Origin: UBA9619 sp964630665
GTDB taxonomy: Bacteria; Pseudomonadota; Gammaproteobacteria; Arenicellales; UBA868
Assembly: GCA_964630665.1 (NCBI GenBank)
Contig: CAZVVN010000028.1
Coordinates: 1-35,689 of the forward strand
Reading direction: 5' to 3'
DNA length: 35,689 nt
Shown here: positions 7,463 to 15,852 of the stretch, piece by piece
Layout of the letters: each line of letters starts with the position of its first letter
Numbering within the stretch: position 1 is the first letter of the stretch
Notes under the pieces: model-generated
What the model was told of the DNA's origin: nothing
Database searches by the model: none
What the model saw: the letters and a program-made list of their open reading frames with translations, nothing else
Program-made: the position numbers and the translations under genes

Positions 7463-8398
7463 GTGAGTGTACCTGCATATACCGGACCACTCGGTCGCAC
7501 CTGGCATTACGTTTTCCTCGGCATTTGTTGTCTGGTGTTTTTCTTTCTGATGGCGCCGATCATGGTGATCGTTCCGCTGTCATTCAATATCGAGCCCTAT
7601 TTCACGTTCAGCGAGGGAATGCTACGGCTTGATCCCGACGCGTTTTCTTTGCGCTGGTATAAGGACGTGCTGGGTATGTGTACCCAGAAAGCCACCGAAG
7701 CCGCAGACGCATTCACGACCAGCACCAAAGTCCAGGAATGTGGTTCAGGGTCGAACCGCGGCTATGAGTGGGCATTCGCGGCACGGAACAGTATTTTGAT
7801 TGCGATTTTCGCCACGCTGGTGGCTTCCACGCTGGGCACCCTGGCGGCTGTCGGATTGAGCCGTACGCACATGCCGTTTCGAAAGCCGATCATGGCCTTG
7901 CTGATTTCACCTCTGATCGTACCAATCATCATCACTGCCGCGGGTATGTTTTTCTTCTATTCAAAGATCGGTCTGGCCTATTCCCATCTGGGGGTGGTTC
8001 TTGCCCACGCTGCCATCGGGACACCCTATGTGGTGATTACGGTGACGGCCACGCTGGTCGGTTTTGACGAAACGCTCATTCGTGCCTCGGGTAGTCTGGG
8101 GGCCAAACCGGTGCGCACCTTTTTCAAGGTCATCATGCCGCTGATTACCCCGGGCGTCGTGTCCGGGGCTTTGTTCGCGTTCATCACGTCATTTGACGAG
8201 GTGGTGTTGATCTACTTTATTGCCGATGCCGCGCAGAAGACCATTCCCATACAGATGTGGTCGGGCCTTCGCCAGCAGATCAGCCCCAGTATACTGGCGG
8301 TGGCGACCATGCTGGTTGCTTTCTCGGTCGTATTGCTGGTGGCGATCGAACTGCTCAGACGGCGCAGTGAACGTCTACGGACTATGGCGCCCTCCTGA
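7463..8398 (+). CDS. PotC-like ABC transporter permease
   Basis: A 311-residue inner-membrane permease that pairs with the PotB-like protein. It starts at GTG 7463, 6 nt after the previous stop, so translation is likely coupled. The N-terminal helix HYVFLGICCLVFFFLMAP, later membrane helices and the EAA loop IRASGSLGAKPVRTFFKV are typical. Compared with the copy at 3896-4795, it carries an extra segment near residues 73-95 with two cysteines (CTQKATEAADAF, then VQECGSG) in the first periplasmic loop. These could form a disulfide. The two copies otherwise align end to end, including LRLDPDAFSL and SFDEVV. This is the copy inside the complete operon and so is the more likely working partner of the ATPase. 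Confidence 0.93.
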   Translation: MSVPAYTGPLGRTWHYVFLGICCLVFFFLMAPIMVIVPLSFNIEPYFTFSEGMLRLDPDAFSLRWYKDVLGMCTQKATEAADAFTTSTKVQECGSGSNRGYEWAFAARNSILIAIFATLVASTLGTLAAVGLSRTHMPFRKPIMALLISPLIVPIIITAAGMFFFYSKIGLAYSHLGVVLAHAAIGTPYVVITVTATLVGFDETLIRASGSLGAKPVRTFFKVIMPLITPGVVSGALFAFITSFDEVVLIYFIADAAQKTIPIQMWSGLRQQISPSILAVATMLVAFSVVLLVAIELLRRRSERLRTMAPS

Positions 8399-8452
8399 GT
8401 TCTCTAAAATATATCAATGCAAGTCCGAGTGCCGGTAAAGAAGGGCGGCATA

Positions 8453-8481
8453 GTGGCATCCTCCAGAGGCTTGCGTATAAT
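8453..8481 (+). promoter_or_regulatory. Sigma70-type promoter for the binding-protein gene
   Basis: GTGGCA (8453-8458, 4 of 6 to consensus) and a perfect TATAAT (8476-8481) are separated by 17 bp. Transcription from here would give a leader of about 100 nt before ATG 8592. It would allow the binding protein to be made in excess over the membrane subunits, as is common for importers. Confidence 0.55.
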
Positions 8482-8591
8482 ACCCGGGTTGTCTGTGTGA
8501 TCATTTTCTGTAAGTTTCTGTATTTATGTTAGAAAACGATCAGTTCATCCACTTGAAATTTTCTTAAGAAGCGTAATCTCTGGAGGAGTTA

Positions 8592-9662
8592 ATGAGTAAA
8601 TTTAAGACTACATCGGTGTTGACGCTAGCAGCCATCGGTCTTGGCCTGATGAGTGCAACGGCGTATGCAGGCAAGATCACGTTCGTGTCCTGGGGTGGGT
8701 CGTATACCGCCAGTCAGGTCAAGGCATGCATCGAGCCTTATGAGGCTAAAACCGGTCAGCAGTTCAATGTTGTGGACTACAACGGCGGTCTGGCAGAGAT
8801 CAGAACACAGGTAGAAGCCGGCAATGTTCAGTGGGACATCGTCGACACCACACCGCAGGACGCACTGCGCGGTTGTGACGAAGGCCTTCTGGAAGAACTC
8901 GACCACTCGCAGTGGTTGCCGGCACCTGACGGCACTCCCGCTACCGAGGACTTCGTTGAAGGTGCACTGAGCGACTGTTATGTGGGCAATATTTCTTGGG
9001 CTACCGTTCCTGCTTACGATAAGACGAAAATCAACGGCACCCCGACGACCATGGCCGATTTCTGGGATGTTGAAAAATATCCTGGCCGCCGAGGTCTGCG
9101 CAAAGTTCCTCGTGTGAACCTAGAGTGGGCCCTGATGGCAGATGGCGTAGCAAACGATCAGATCTACGAAGTTCTGGGTACGAAGGAAGGTCAAGATCGC
9201 GCGTTCGCAAAGCTATCTGAACTTAAAGACCATATCGTCTGGTGGGAAGCTGGCGCCCAGCCGCCACAACTCCTGGCTGATGGCGAAGTCGTGATGGTTA
9301 CTGCTTATAACGGCAGACTCTTCAATGCTATGTACGTTGAGAAGAAGCCTTTCGCGATCATGTGGGGTCCGCAGGTCTTTGACCTCGATACTTATGTGGT
9401 TGTGAAGGGTGCGCCCAATAAGGACGCCGCGATGGAGTTCCTGAAATTCTGCACCAGTGCCGAGGCGCTGGCAGACACCACGAACTACATCTCGTATGGG
9501 CCGCTTCGCAAGTCATCGGCGCAGTTCGTCAATCCAGCGATCCTGCCGCACTTGCCGACAGCCCCGGACAACTTCAAGACAGCTCTTACATATGACTTTG
9601 ACTTTTGGGCCGATAACATGGATGAGCTTAACGAGCGTTTCAACGCTTGGTTAGCCAAGTAA
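8592..9662 (+). CDS. Periplasmic solute-binding protein of the PotD/SBP_bac_8 type
   Basis: A 356-residue periplasmic receptor for the upstream importer. A classical signal peptide (basic MSKFK, hydrophobic core, SATAYA) is probably cut before G27. The mature N-terminus KITFVSWGGSY and the pattern VQWDIVDTTPQDALRGCDEGLLEELD are typical of PotD-like polyamine and amino-compound binding proteins. Later blocks include ISWATVPAYDK and an ADFWDVEKYPGRRGLR stretch, then a C-terminal YGPLRKSS region. GGAGGAG (8582-8588) just before ATG 8592 is the strongest ribosome site of the operon. A promoter with a perfect -10 precedes it and an intrinsic terminator follows 24 nt after the stop. Ligand identity cannot be decided, because the conserved acidic residues that grip polyamines were not mapped with certainty. 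Confidence 0.94.
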   Translation: MSKFKTTSVLTLAAIGLGLMSATAYAGKITFVSWGGSYTASQVKACIEPYEAKTGQQFNVVDYNGGLAEIRTQVEAGNVQWDIVDTTPQDALRGCDEGLLEELDHSQWLPAPDGTPATEDFVEGALSDCYVGNISWATVPAYDKTKINGTPTTMADFWDVEKYPGRRGLRKVPRVNLEWALMADGVANDQIYEVLGTKEGQDRAFAKLSELKDHIVWWEAGAQPPQLLADGEVVMVTAYNGRLFNAMYVEKKPFAIMWGPQVFDLDTYVVVKGAPNKDAAMEFLKFCTSAEALADTTNYISYGPLRKSSAQFVNPAILPHLPTAPDNFKTALTYDFDFWADNMDELNERFNAWLAK

Positions 9663-9686
9663 GCTGGTCTAGTAATCTTTGTACAT

Positions 9687-9716
9687 AAAAAAGGCGGGCT
9701 TCGGCCCGCCTTTTTC
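9687..9716. terminator. Bidirectional intrinsic terminator with UUCG loop
   Basis: GGCGGGC (9693-9699), TTCG loop, GCCCGCC (9704-9710). An A-run precedes it (9687-9692) and a T-run follows (9711-9715), so it works in both directions. It ends the transporter operon on the plus strand and the cyclase gene on the minus strand. Confidence 0.93.
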
Positions 9717-9777
9717 TTTATACAAGAAACCCGATTCGAATCGATCGCCGGTTGTCCGCTGACGTGGGCAGCAGGCT

Positions 9778-11562
9778 TTAGTTCAAAACGAAGTTTTTTG
9801 TCGACTCGCCGATTTCTTGGTTGTTGAAATTCAGCTTGCCCAGCTGAGCAGTCAGTTCATCCTTTCCGTGAGCATCGACGAACTGTTCGACCTCATCATC
9901 TCTTTCCTCGTGTCGCTTGAGAGCACCAAAACTCGCGATCTTCAACAACCAGGTATTGGGTCTTGGTTTTTTCATTTTACCCGTGAACTCGATGCAGGCG
10001 TCGTAGTCACCCAGGGCATAGGATCCCCAGACGACATTGTCGACGATGTCCTGGTTTAAGGGATCGAGCTCATGGGCTTTGTGGAGTAATTGGACGCCTT
10101 TTTCGCAGTTTCCATTGAGAACGAGAGATTTTCCATAAGGTCCGAGAACGGCAGGGTTATTGGGATTCAGCTCATAGGCTTTCTGACCATGTTCCTCTGC
10201 TTTGTCGTAATTCACATCAAAGTATAGAGAGACGTTGCACAGCAGCCGATGGCAGTCCCAGTCATGATCGGTCAGTTCGTAGGCCTGTTCCAGTGTTGAG
10301 CGAATTCTCGTCATCAGGTCGCTGTCGGATTCTTCGAACCATTTCGTGCCGAGGCCTCCGCCCCAGGTACAGCAGCGCTCAGCGTAGGCTCTTCCGTTAT
10401 TGCTGTCACTTTCGATCGCTTTCGTGAACATCTCCACGGCTATGTTTGCGTCTTCCTTGGTATTCCGTCGTTTGTGAAATTTTCCCTGGAGGAGGTATTC
10501 ATATGAGGTCATATCCTCTGTCGGCTTTCTTTTGGCCCGTTTCAAACTGGTGACTTCAATCTCGCTCAGTACCGTATTCGCCATTTTGTTGACGATCTCG
10601 TCCTGAATCTCAAACACATCATCCAGGGTCTTGTCGTAGCGCTCACTCCATATCGAGTCTCCTGTTGCAGGATCTCCCAGTTCGGCAGAAATGCGTACCC
10701 GGTTGCCGGCAGAGCGGATGCTTCCTGTGATTACATAATCCAGTTTGTACTTCTCGGCGGCTTCTTTGACATCAATTGGGTTATCTTTGTAATCAAAAGT
10801 GGTATTGCGGGACATGATCTCGATGGAATTGATCATTGAAAACTCGGTGATGATATCGTCCGCAATGCCATCGACGAGAAAATCGTTGTCCTCGCTTTTG
10901 TTCAGGTTCCTGAACGGCAGTAGCATTAGGCGGGGTTTCACATTGCCGGTTTCTCCGGGCTTTAGGACCTTGCCCCCCGGTAGTGAAGTGGTCGCAGTGA
11001 CTGAATCTTGACCGGTTGATTTGCTCTGATCTTTCGCAGTTGGGGATATCTGGTAGATCTCAAAATCACCTTCAATATTTTTCAGCTGGGTGTTGCCGAG
11101 ATTATCGATTGCGACTTCAATTCGCTTGACGATTTTTTCGTGGACCGTTCGGGAGAGCAGTACACAGCCCGGTTCACAAAGACTCTCCAGTCTTGCTGCC
11201 ACATTGACCCCACTCCCGTAGATGTTATCGTCTTCAATAATGACATCATCAAGATGGATTCCAACTCTGAATACCATTTGCGAATCTTCGGAAATGTTGT
11301 TATTACGGTCGCTCAGCACTTTCTGAAATTCAATGGCTGCGTTTACAGAATCGACGACACTGTTGAACTCGGCGATCACAGAATCTCCGGCTGTATGGAA
11401 AATTCGCCCACCATGCTCCTTGATGATCGGGTCAATCAGGTTTCGACATTTCTTGATGTTCTGCAGGGTCAACTCTTCGTTGTTGTCCATCAATTTGCTA
11501 AAGCCCACACAATCAGCCGCCAAAATGGTGGCTAGTTTTCGGGTTGGTTTTGAAGTTTCCAT
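9778..11562 (-). CDS. Class III adenylate/guanylate cyclase with TolB-like and TPR domains
   Basis: A 594-residue predicted cyclic-nucleotide cyclase. Residues about 10-170 form a class III catalytic domain: LAADCVGFSKLM contains metal-binding D17, HTAGDSVIAEF contains D60, and GVNVAARLE supplies N120 and R124, so the visible catalytic residues are intact. Residues about 210-340 (RLMLLPFRNL, VDGIADDIITEFS, YVITGSIR, IWSERYDK) resemble the TolB-N/FlgO-like domain often fused to such cyclases. Residues about 345-560 carry TPR-like repeats (AEEHGQKAYELNPNNPAVLG, then LLHKAHELDPLN). No signal peptide or membrane helix is seen. The product is probably cAMP, but the base-selecting residues were not checked. 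It converges on the transporter operon and shares its terminator. Nothing in the context shows what signal it senses. Confidence 0.9.
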   Translation of the reverse strand: METSKPTRKLATILAADCVGFSKLMDNNEELTLQNIKKCRNLIDPIIKEHGGRIFHTAGDSVIAEFNSVVDSVNAAIEFQKVLSDRNNNISEDSQMVFRVGIHLDDVIIEDDNIYGSGVNVAARLESLCEPGCVLLSRTVHEKIVKRIEVAIDNLGNTQLKNIEGDFEIYQISPTAKDQSKSTGQDSVTATTSLPGGKVLKPGETGNVKPRLMLLPFRNLNKSEDNDFLVDGIADDIITEFSMINSIEIMSRNTTFDYKDNPIDVKEAAEKYKLDYVITGSIRSAGNRVRISAELGDPATGDSIWSERYDKTLDDVFEIQDEIVNKMANTVLSEIEVTSLKRAKRKPTEDMTSYEYLLQGKFHKRRNTKEDANIAVEMFTKAIESDSNNGRAYAERCCTWGGGLGTKWFEESDSDLMTRIRSTLEQAYELTDHDWDCHRLLCNVSLYFDVNYDKAEEHGQKAYELNPNNPAVLGPYGKSLVLNGNCEKGVQLLHKAHELDPLNQDIVDNVVWGSYALGDYDACIEFTGKMKKPRPNTWLLKIASFGALKRHEERDDEVEQFVDAHGKDELTAQLGKLNFNNQEIGESTKNFVLN

Positions 11563-11929
11563 GATCTAAGCCTGGCTCAGGAGTAGAAGGGGAGTTCACG
11601 ATCCGTAGTTTCAGTTACAGCAAAATTATAGAACGAATCATCGGACCGATGGAAGGCGCTGTTGGAGGCGGTTTTCGACTATCCACGGCCTTGGATGGGT
11701 AACGTGAATAAAAGGCGGAATTTGCCAAAAACATAGACTCCACAATGTTCAGCTGCCTAAATCTTCTGGCCCATAGAAGATGCTCCGGGTGACCATCCGG
11801 TATTCAGCCCGCCCCAGGGTATCTGTGGGAGTTGTTCCGGGTACAGCGCCTGTATATCCTTCCGTCTCCAGTCCTCACGCAGGGCGGTATTCTTGTATCG
11901 ATACCGCGCTCCTTGACCAAGCCTGACCG
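11563..11929. other. 367-bp divergent intergenic region
   Basis: This region lies between the cyclase (minus) and the enolase-superfamily gene (plus). It holds a minus-strand TATAAT (plus coordinates 11625-11630) suitable as the cyclase -10, with no good -35. Near its right end is a hairpin/palindrome at 11884-11907. No ORF with coding character was seen. Confidence 0.6.
11884..11907. promoter_or_regulatory. Palindromic site upstream of the enolase-superfamily gene
   Basis: GCGGTAT (11884-11890) and ATACCGC (11901-11907) form a 7-bp inverted repeat. Its right half overlaps a perfect 10-bp palindrome GTATCGATAC (11895-11904). It lies 22 bp before ATG 11930, a plausible operator position. No regulator gene is adjacent. 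Confidence 0.3.
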
Positions 11930-13051
11930 ATGAAGATCACTGAAATCGAAGTCACCCGGCACATCGTGCCCTGTGATCCGCCTTATCCAGCTGCCTGGGA
12001 CAGCATCCCGAGGTCAACACTGCCGGTGACTATCGTGCGGGTAAGGAGCAATACAGGGCTGGAGGGGTTCGCTTCGGGAGACCCCTGTTACGGGATCGAA
12101 GACTACCGAAAGTATTTCATCGGGCAGGACCCACGGGAGATGGATCGTCACACAACAGTCATTGAAAACATCGGTGTGCACCACAGCCGTATGTGGCCGC
12201 TTGACCTCGCGCTCTGGGACCTTAACGGCAAGATCGAAGGCCAGCCGGTCTGGAAGCTCCTGGGTGGCACCAGCACCGATGTGCCCCTGTACGCCTCGAC
12301 GGGAAGCCTCAGGCCTGCCGAAGTGTTGGCCGATATGGGCAGGGAGTACCGGGCACAGGGTTACCAGGCAGTCAAACTGCGCTTTGGGCGCACCAGCGAA
12401 GACGGTGATATCGCAGCACTGGCTGCCGTTCGTGAGGCGGTCGGAGACGACATGGCAATCATGGTAGATCTGAACCACGGCTGGAGAATGCCGTGGGACA
12501 CTCACCCGGTACCGGCTCTCGAAGACATCATGGCGCTCGAAGAACGTACTCGTGAACATGGCCTGTTCTGGCTCGAAGAGCCATTGCATCGGGGGGACTA
12601 TCCGGGCATGCGGGCATTGCGTGACCATGCGCAGTGTCGAATTGCGGGGGGTGAGGTGACGCGCGAGTTGCACGAGTTCGCTCAGATTCTGCGCGATGGC
12701 TGTCTGGATGTGTATCAGCCGGACGTCGTTTTTGTCGGTGGCATGAAAAGACTGATCGACCTGGGGCTGAAAGTGTTTGAAGAAGGGCTCTGGTTTACGC
12801 CTCACACTTGGGGCAATGGTTTAGGGGTGATCGTCAACGCCCATCTGGTTGCTGCTGTCAGCGGACGGCGGGGCCAGAAACCCGTATGGCTGGAATTTGC
12901 GCACGACCCGCCCGAGTTCACCGAAATACCGCGCGATGTTCTTCTCTCCGAGCCCTTGACGCCACGCGATGGCTTGCTGCAATTGAGCGACCAGCCGGGT
13001 TGGGGTGTTGCACTGAATGAACAGGCGCTCGCTGATACCCGTGTCGCTTGA
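11930..13051 (+). CDS. Mandelate racemase/muconate lactonizing enzyme-type enolase superfamily protein
   Basis: A 373-residue cytoplasmic enzyme that abstracts a proton alpha to a carboxylate using a Mg-stabilised enolate. An N-terminal capping domain (about 1-115) precedes a barrel. Metal ligands are D180 (VDLNHGW), E216 (WLEEPL) and E242 (GGEVT). The catalytic base region at the end of strand 2 is K149-L-R151, i.e. KxR instead of the common KxK. D265 (QPDV) and H292 (PHTWGNG) form the likely His-Asp dyad of the mandelate racemase subgroup. A sugar-acid dehydratase or racemase role is therefore likely, but the substrate is unknown. Start ATG 11930 lacks a clear Shine-Dalgarno site. The GNAT gene follows closely on the same strand. 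Confidence 0.9.
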   Translation: MKITEIEVTRHIVPCDPPYPAAWDSIPRSTLPVTIVRVRSNTGLEGFASGDPCYGIEDYRKYFIGQDPREMDRHTTVIENIGVHHSRMWPLDLALWDLNGKIEGQPVWKLLGGTSTDVPLYASTGSLRPAEVLADMGREYRAQGYQAVKLRFGRTSEDGDIAALAAVREAVGDDMAIMVDLNHGWRMPWDTHPVPALEDIMALEERTREHGLFWLEEPLHRGDYPGMRALRDHAQCRIAGGEVTRELHEFAQILRDGCLDVYQPDVVFVGGMKRLIDLGLKVFEEGLWFTPHTWGNGLGVIVNAHLVAAVSGRRGQKPVWLEFAHDPPEFTEIPRDVLLSEPLTPRDGLLQLSDQPGWGVALNEQALADTRVA

Positions 13052-13170
13052 AAGACTCTGGGGTGGGCGGAGCTGTATCTCTGATGGCGGGGACAGAGTC
13101 GCGGAAGTGGATGCACAAAACCTTCAAGCCAGGGTCCCGTGACTCGGCAGTAGCGAACATCAAGAAGCCG

Positions 13171-13662
13171 ATGTCCACGATTCGTCCGGCAACCCCCGAA
13201 GATTTTTCAGCCATCAAGGCGCTCAACGACGCTGTGGTGGCGCTCACGAGCCCGATGGATGTCTCACGAATCGCGAGCCTGCACGCGATAAGTTGTTACC
13301 ACCGGGTAGTCGAAGAAGGCGGGGCCGTATCTGCCTTTGTGCTCGTGTTTGGTCCTGCCTCCGGGTATGACAGCCCATATTATCAATGGTTCGATCAGAG
13401 ATACGACGATTACGCCTACATTGACCGGATTGTCGTTCACGACCGGGCGCAGGGCCAGGGTCGGGGCCGAATGCTCTATGAGAACCTGTTTTCCTGGGCT
13501 GGTCAGCGCGAGGTGCACCACATCGTCTGCGAATACAACGTGGAGCCGTTGAACGAGGTGTCCCGGAAGTTCCATGCGGCGCTTGGATTCAAAGAAATCT
13601 CCATTGAGAGACTCGATGCGGCCAAGCAGGTCTCTATGCAGTTAAAGGCTCTGGACCAGTAG
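13171..13662 (+). CDS. GNAT family N-acetyltransferase
   Basis: A 163-residue acetyl-CoA-dependent acyltransferase. RPATPEDFSAIKALND is the usual N-terminal strand and helix. IDRIVVHDRAQGQGRGRMLYENLF contains the acetyl-CoA pyrophosphate-binding loop QGQGRG. EYNVEPLNEVSRKFHAALGFKEI is the typical motif B end. The open frame reaches back to TTG 13048, overlapping the previous stop, but ATG 13171 is preferred because the domain starts there (MSTIRPATPEDF) and the upstream residues look non-conserved. Starts at 13084 or 13111 remain possible. The acceptor substrate is unknown. It probably shares a transcript with the enolase-superfamily gene. Confidence 0.88.
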   Translation: MSTIRPATPEDFSAIKALNDAVVALTSPMDVSRIASLHAISCYHRVVEEGGAVSAFVLVFGPASGYDSPYYQWFDQRYDDYAYIDRIVVHDRAQGQGRGRMLYENLFSWAGQREVHHIVCEYNVEPLNEVSRKFHAALGFKEISIERLDAAKQVSMQLKALDQ

Positions 13663-13694
13663 AACCGGCCGGTCGAGCCGCCCGGGATGTGACG

Positions 13695-14480
13695 TTACTC
13701 GTTACGCAGAAAAGAGTCAGGATCCTCGGGCAGAATCTGGCCCCCATCGACGACAATCGCCTGGCCCGTCACGAACTTGGCCTGGTCAGAGGCGAGGTAG
13801 ACCATTGCGTAGCCGATGTCGTCAGTGTCACCCAGGTTGCCCGCCGGTATGACCTTGGCGACCTCTTTGGCGCCCTCCTCACCGTAGAGCACATTCAAGC
13901 TTTCGGTCAGGATGTTACCAGGGCTGACGGCATTGACTGTGATACCGTCCTTGGCCAGTTCCAGGGAGGCGGCCTTGATGAAAGCATTCACGCCCCCTTT
14001 GCTGGATGAGTAGGCCGCAAGCTTGGCCTGTGCGACGTCAGGCCCAGTGATCGACGAGGTGAACAGGATTCTTCCCCATTGTTGTTTTCGCATAATGGGA
14101 ATACAGGGTTTGGTCAGCAGAAAGCAGGATCGCAGGTTGGTGTTGATGGTGTCGTCCCAGGTTTCGATCGGCATTTCTTCCATCAGCAGATCGGGGTAGA
14201 TACCGGCGTTGTGACACATGATGTCCAACCGGCCATGGGTGCCAGCGACGTGTTCAATAAGCGCCCGGCACTCATCCTCTTCGCGGATGTCGGCCCTGAA
14301 GAACTCGGCGCGTCCGCCGTCACCATTGATCGAGCTGACCACCTTTTCACCGTCCTCAACGGAGCGAGCTGCACAGACGATCGTCGCGCCTTCGCTGGCA
14401 AACACCCGGGCGATGCCCTCACCAATGCCCCGGCTGGCGCCGGTGATGACTGCAATCTTTCCCTTAATGCTGATGCTCAT
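13695..14480 (-). CDS. SDR family NAD(P)-dependent oxidoreductase
   Basis: A 261-residue classical short-chain dehydrogenase/reductase. The cofactor loop TGASRGIG is at 13-20, NAG at 91-93, structural N115, catalytic Ser in FTSSITG (142-143), and Y157-xxx-K161 in AAYSSSKGG. The C-terminal FVTGQAIVVDGGQ block is typical. The family oxidises or reduces alcohols, ketones or sugars, and the substrate is not readable from sequence. R40 after the second strand (CAARS) suggests a preference for NADP, as in FabG-like members. The gene starts at ATG 14480, with GGAGACGCAG-type purine-rich sequence just upstream on the minus strand. It converges on the GNAT gene with 32 bp between stops. Confidence 0.93.
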   Translation of the reverse strand: MSISIKGKIAVITGASRGIGEGIARVFASEGATIVCAARSVEDGEKVVSSINGDGGRAEFFRADIREEDECRALIEHVAGTHGRLDIMCHNAGIYPDLLMEEMPIETWDDTINTNLRSCFLLTKPCIPIMRKQQWGRILFTSSITGPDVAQAKLAAYSSSKGGVNAFIKAASLELAKDGITVNAVSPGNILTESLNVLYGEEGAKEVAKVIPAGNLGDTDDIGYAMVYLASDQAKFVTGQAIVVDGGQILPEDPDSFLRNE

Positions 14481-14612
14481 CTGCGTCTCCTCCGCTTTTT
14501 CTAGCGACGTTGCCCGGTTTGTGCCGGCAGTGGTGTGACAATGGTCTAGCGGGTCGCCTGTTGTCGTTATGCCATAGACAATCCGAATGGTAAAGGGTGA
14601 ATCTTCAGTTGT

Positions 14613-15818
14613 TCAATCCAGTTCGACTGGGGCGTCCAGGCATTGGCTGACAAAACTGTCTGGAACTTCGAGCCCGGTTGCGATTTCGCTCAGGAGCTCC
14701 AATTCGACATCCGAGACCGGTTTTTCAGTTGTTGCGATCAAACAGATGTCACGCATGACCTGCATGCGTTGGGTCAGGCTGTTACGCTCCCTGGCTTCTG
14801 TGATCCGCCTGGGCAGGTCTTCGCGCAGGCGCTGGCTGTCGAGCGCATCCACCGCGTAGGCTTTGCCGAGAAAGCGTTTCAATGCTGCGCGTTCCCTGTC
14901 ACTGATCCCCTCGTAGGCATCGGCAATGACCACGGCTGCGGCCAGGAACAGATCCCGCATTGCCCGGCTGGCGTCGGTTTTGCCCTGCATATAGTCCGGT
15001 TCCATCAGGCTCATCAATTGCTGGACCTTGTCTTCCAGAGCCGGTTTGTCGGAGCCACCGGCCAGCATCAGGGAGGACTCGTGAAAGAACGTTAGAGCCT
15101 TGACTCGCAGCGGACTGAATGGGTGGGTTGAGAACCAGTCCTGCATCGGCGCACCCTGGCCGGGCTCATCATCGAAGGCCAGCATATCATCGACCTGGCT
15201 CAGGAATTCGTCCAGCTTGAAGGTCACGACATTCTCACTGGTGATTCCAGAGGCCAGCTTGAACAGTGCTCTGGCCACGCTGTCCAGGTCCTCGGCACAG
15301 AATGCACCCGCCCGATCAGCCGAGACCTCTGCATAGCGCGACCAGGCAAAGAGGTCGAGGGCAAGGTCGGCCGGTGGTGGTCGTCGACCCCGGAGGACGT
15401 AGCCAATCGGCACTTCATGATGGCGGTAGACGTGATGTCCGAGTTCGTGTCCCATGACAAATAGGAGCTCCTGGTCGGCAAATGCTTCAAGCAGACTGGA
15501 GGAGAACATGATGAACACTCGTCCCTCCTCGGGCTTGAAACAGGCAGCATTGAACTGCGGGCTCGCATAAGCATAGAGCTCCAGCGGCGTCTCGATCCCG
15601 AGTCGCTCCACGCAATGATCGGCTTTGGCGTGCAGGCCGGCCGCCATAGCGCGACTCAGCCGCACTGATGTCGTCAGCAGTTGACGGCGGGTTGCGGGTT
15701 GCTCACCTTTTTCTTCCAGGCGCTTTATCCGGGCGATGACACGTTTGATGTCGGGATTCTCCAGCAGTACCTGGCTCAGCTTGAGGTCGTTGGTACAGCG
15801 GATCTTGGCGGCAGTCAT
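14613..15818 (-). CDS. M48-type zinc metallopeptidase with C-terminal TerB-like region
   Basis: A 401-residue predicted zinc endopeptidase. HELGH at 124-128 gives two His ligands and the catalytic Glu, and E164 in RYAEVSADRAG is the probable third ligand. STHPFSPLRVKAL later is a typical M48 block. No signal peptide or obvious membrane helix is present, so it appears cytosolic, unlike HtpX or BepA. The C-terminal 120 residues (LFLAAAVVIADAYEGISDRERAALKRFLG, then ELELLSEIATGLEVPDSFV) resemble a TerB-like helical domain, which is a tentative call. The frame is open back to 15995, overlapping tdk, but ATG 15818, 34 nt after the tdk stop, is chosen because upstream residues look like a shadow of tdk. 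It is co-transcribed with tdk. Confidence 0.87.
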   Translation of the reverse strand: MTAAKIRCTNDLKLSQVLLENPDIKRVIARIKRLEEKGEQPATRRQLLTTSVRLSRAMAAGLHAKADHCVERLGIETPLELYAYASPQFNAACFKPEEGRVFIMFSSSLLEAFADQELLFVMGHELGHHVYRHHEVPIGYVLRGRRPPPADLALDLFAWSRYAEVSADRAGAFCAEDLDSVARALFKLASGITSENVVTFKLDEFLSQVDDMLAFDDEPGQGAPMQDWFSTHPFSPLRVKALTFFHESSLMLAGGSDKPALEDKVQQLMSLMEPDYMQGKTDASRAMRDLFLAAAVVIADAYEGISDRERAALKRFLGKAYAVDALDSQRLREDLPRRITEARERNSLTQRMQVMRDICLIATTEKPVSDVELELLSEIATGLEVPDSFVSQCLDAPVELD

Positions 15819-15852
15819 CTTGATAATGAGAAGGGTTTCATAGCAAAGGGGC

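Noticed and set aside
12014..12805. 263-codon minus-strand open frame
   Set aside because: It is antisense to the enolase-superfamily gene, which has intact metal ligands.
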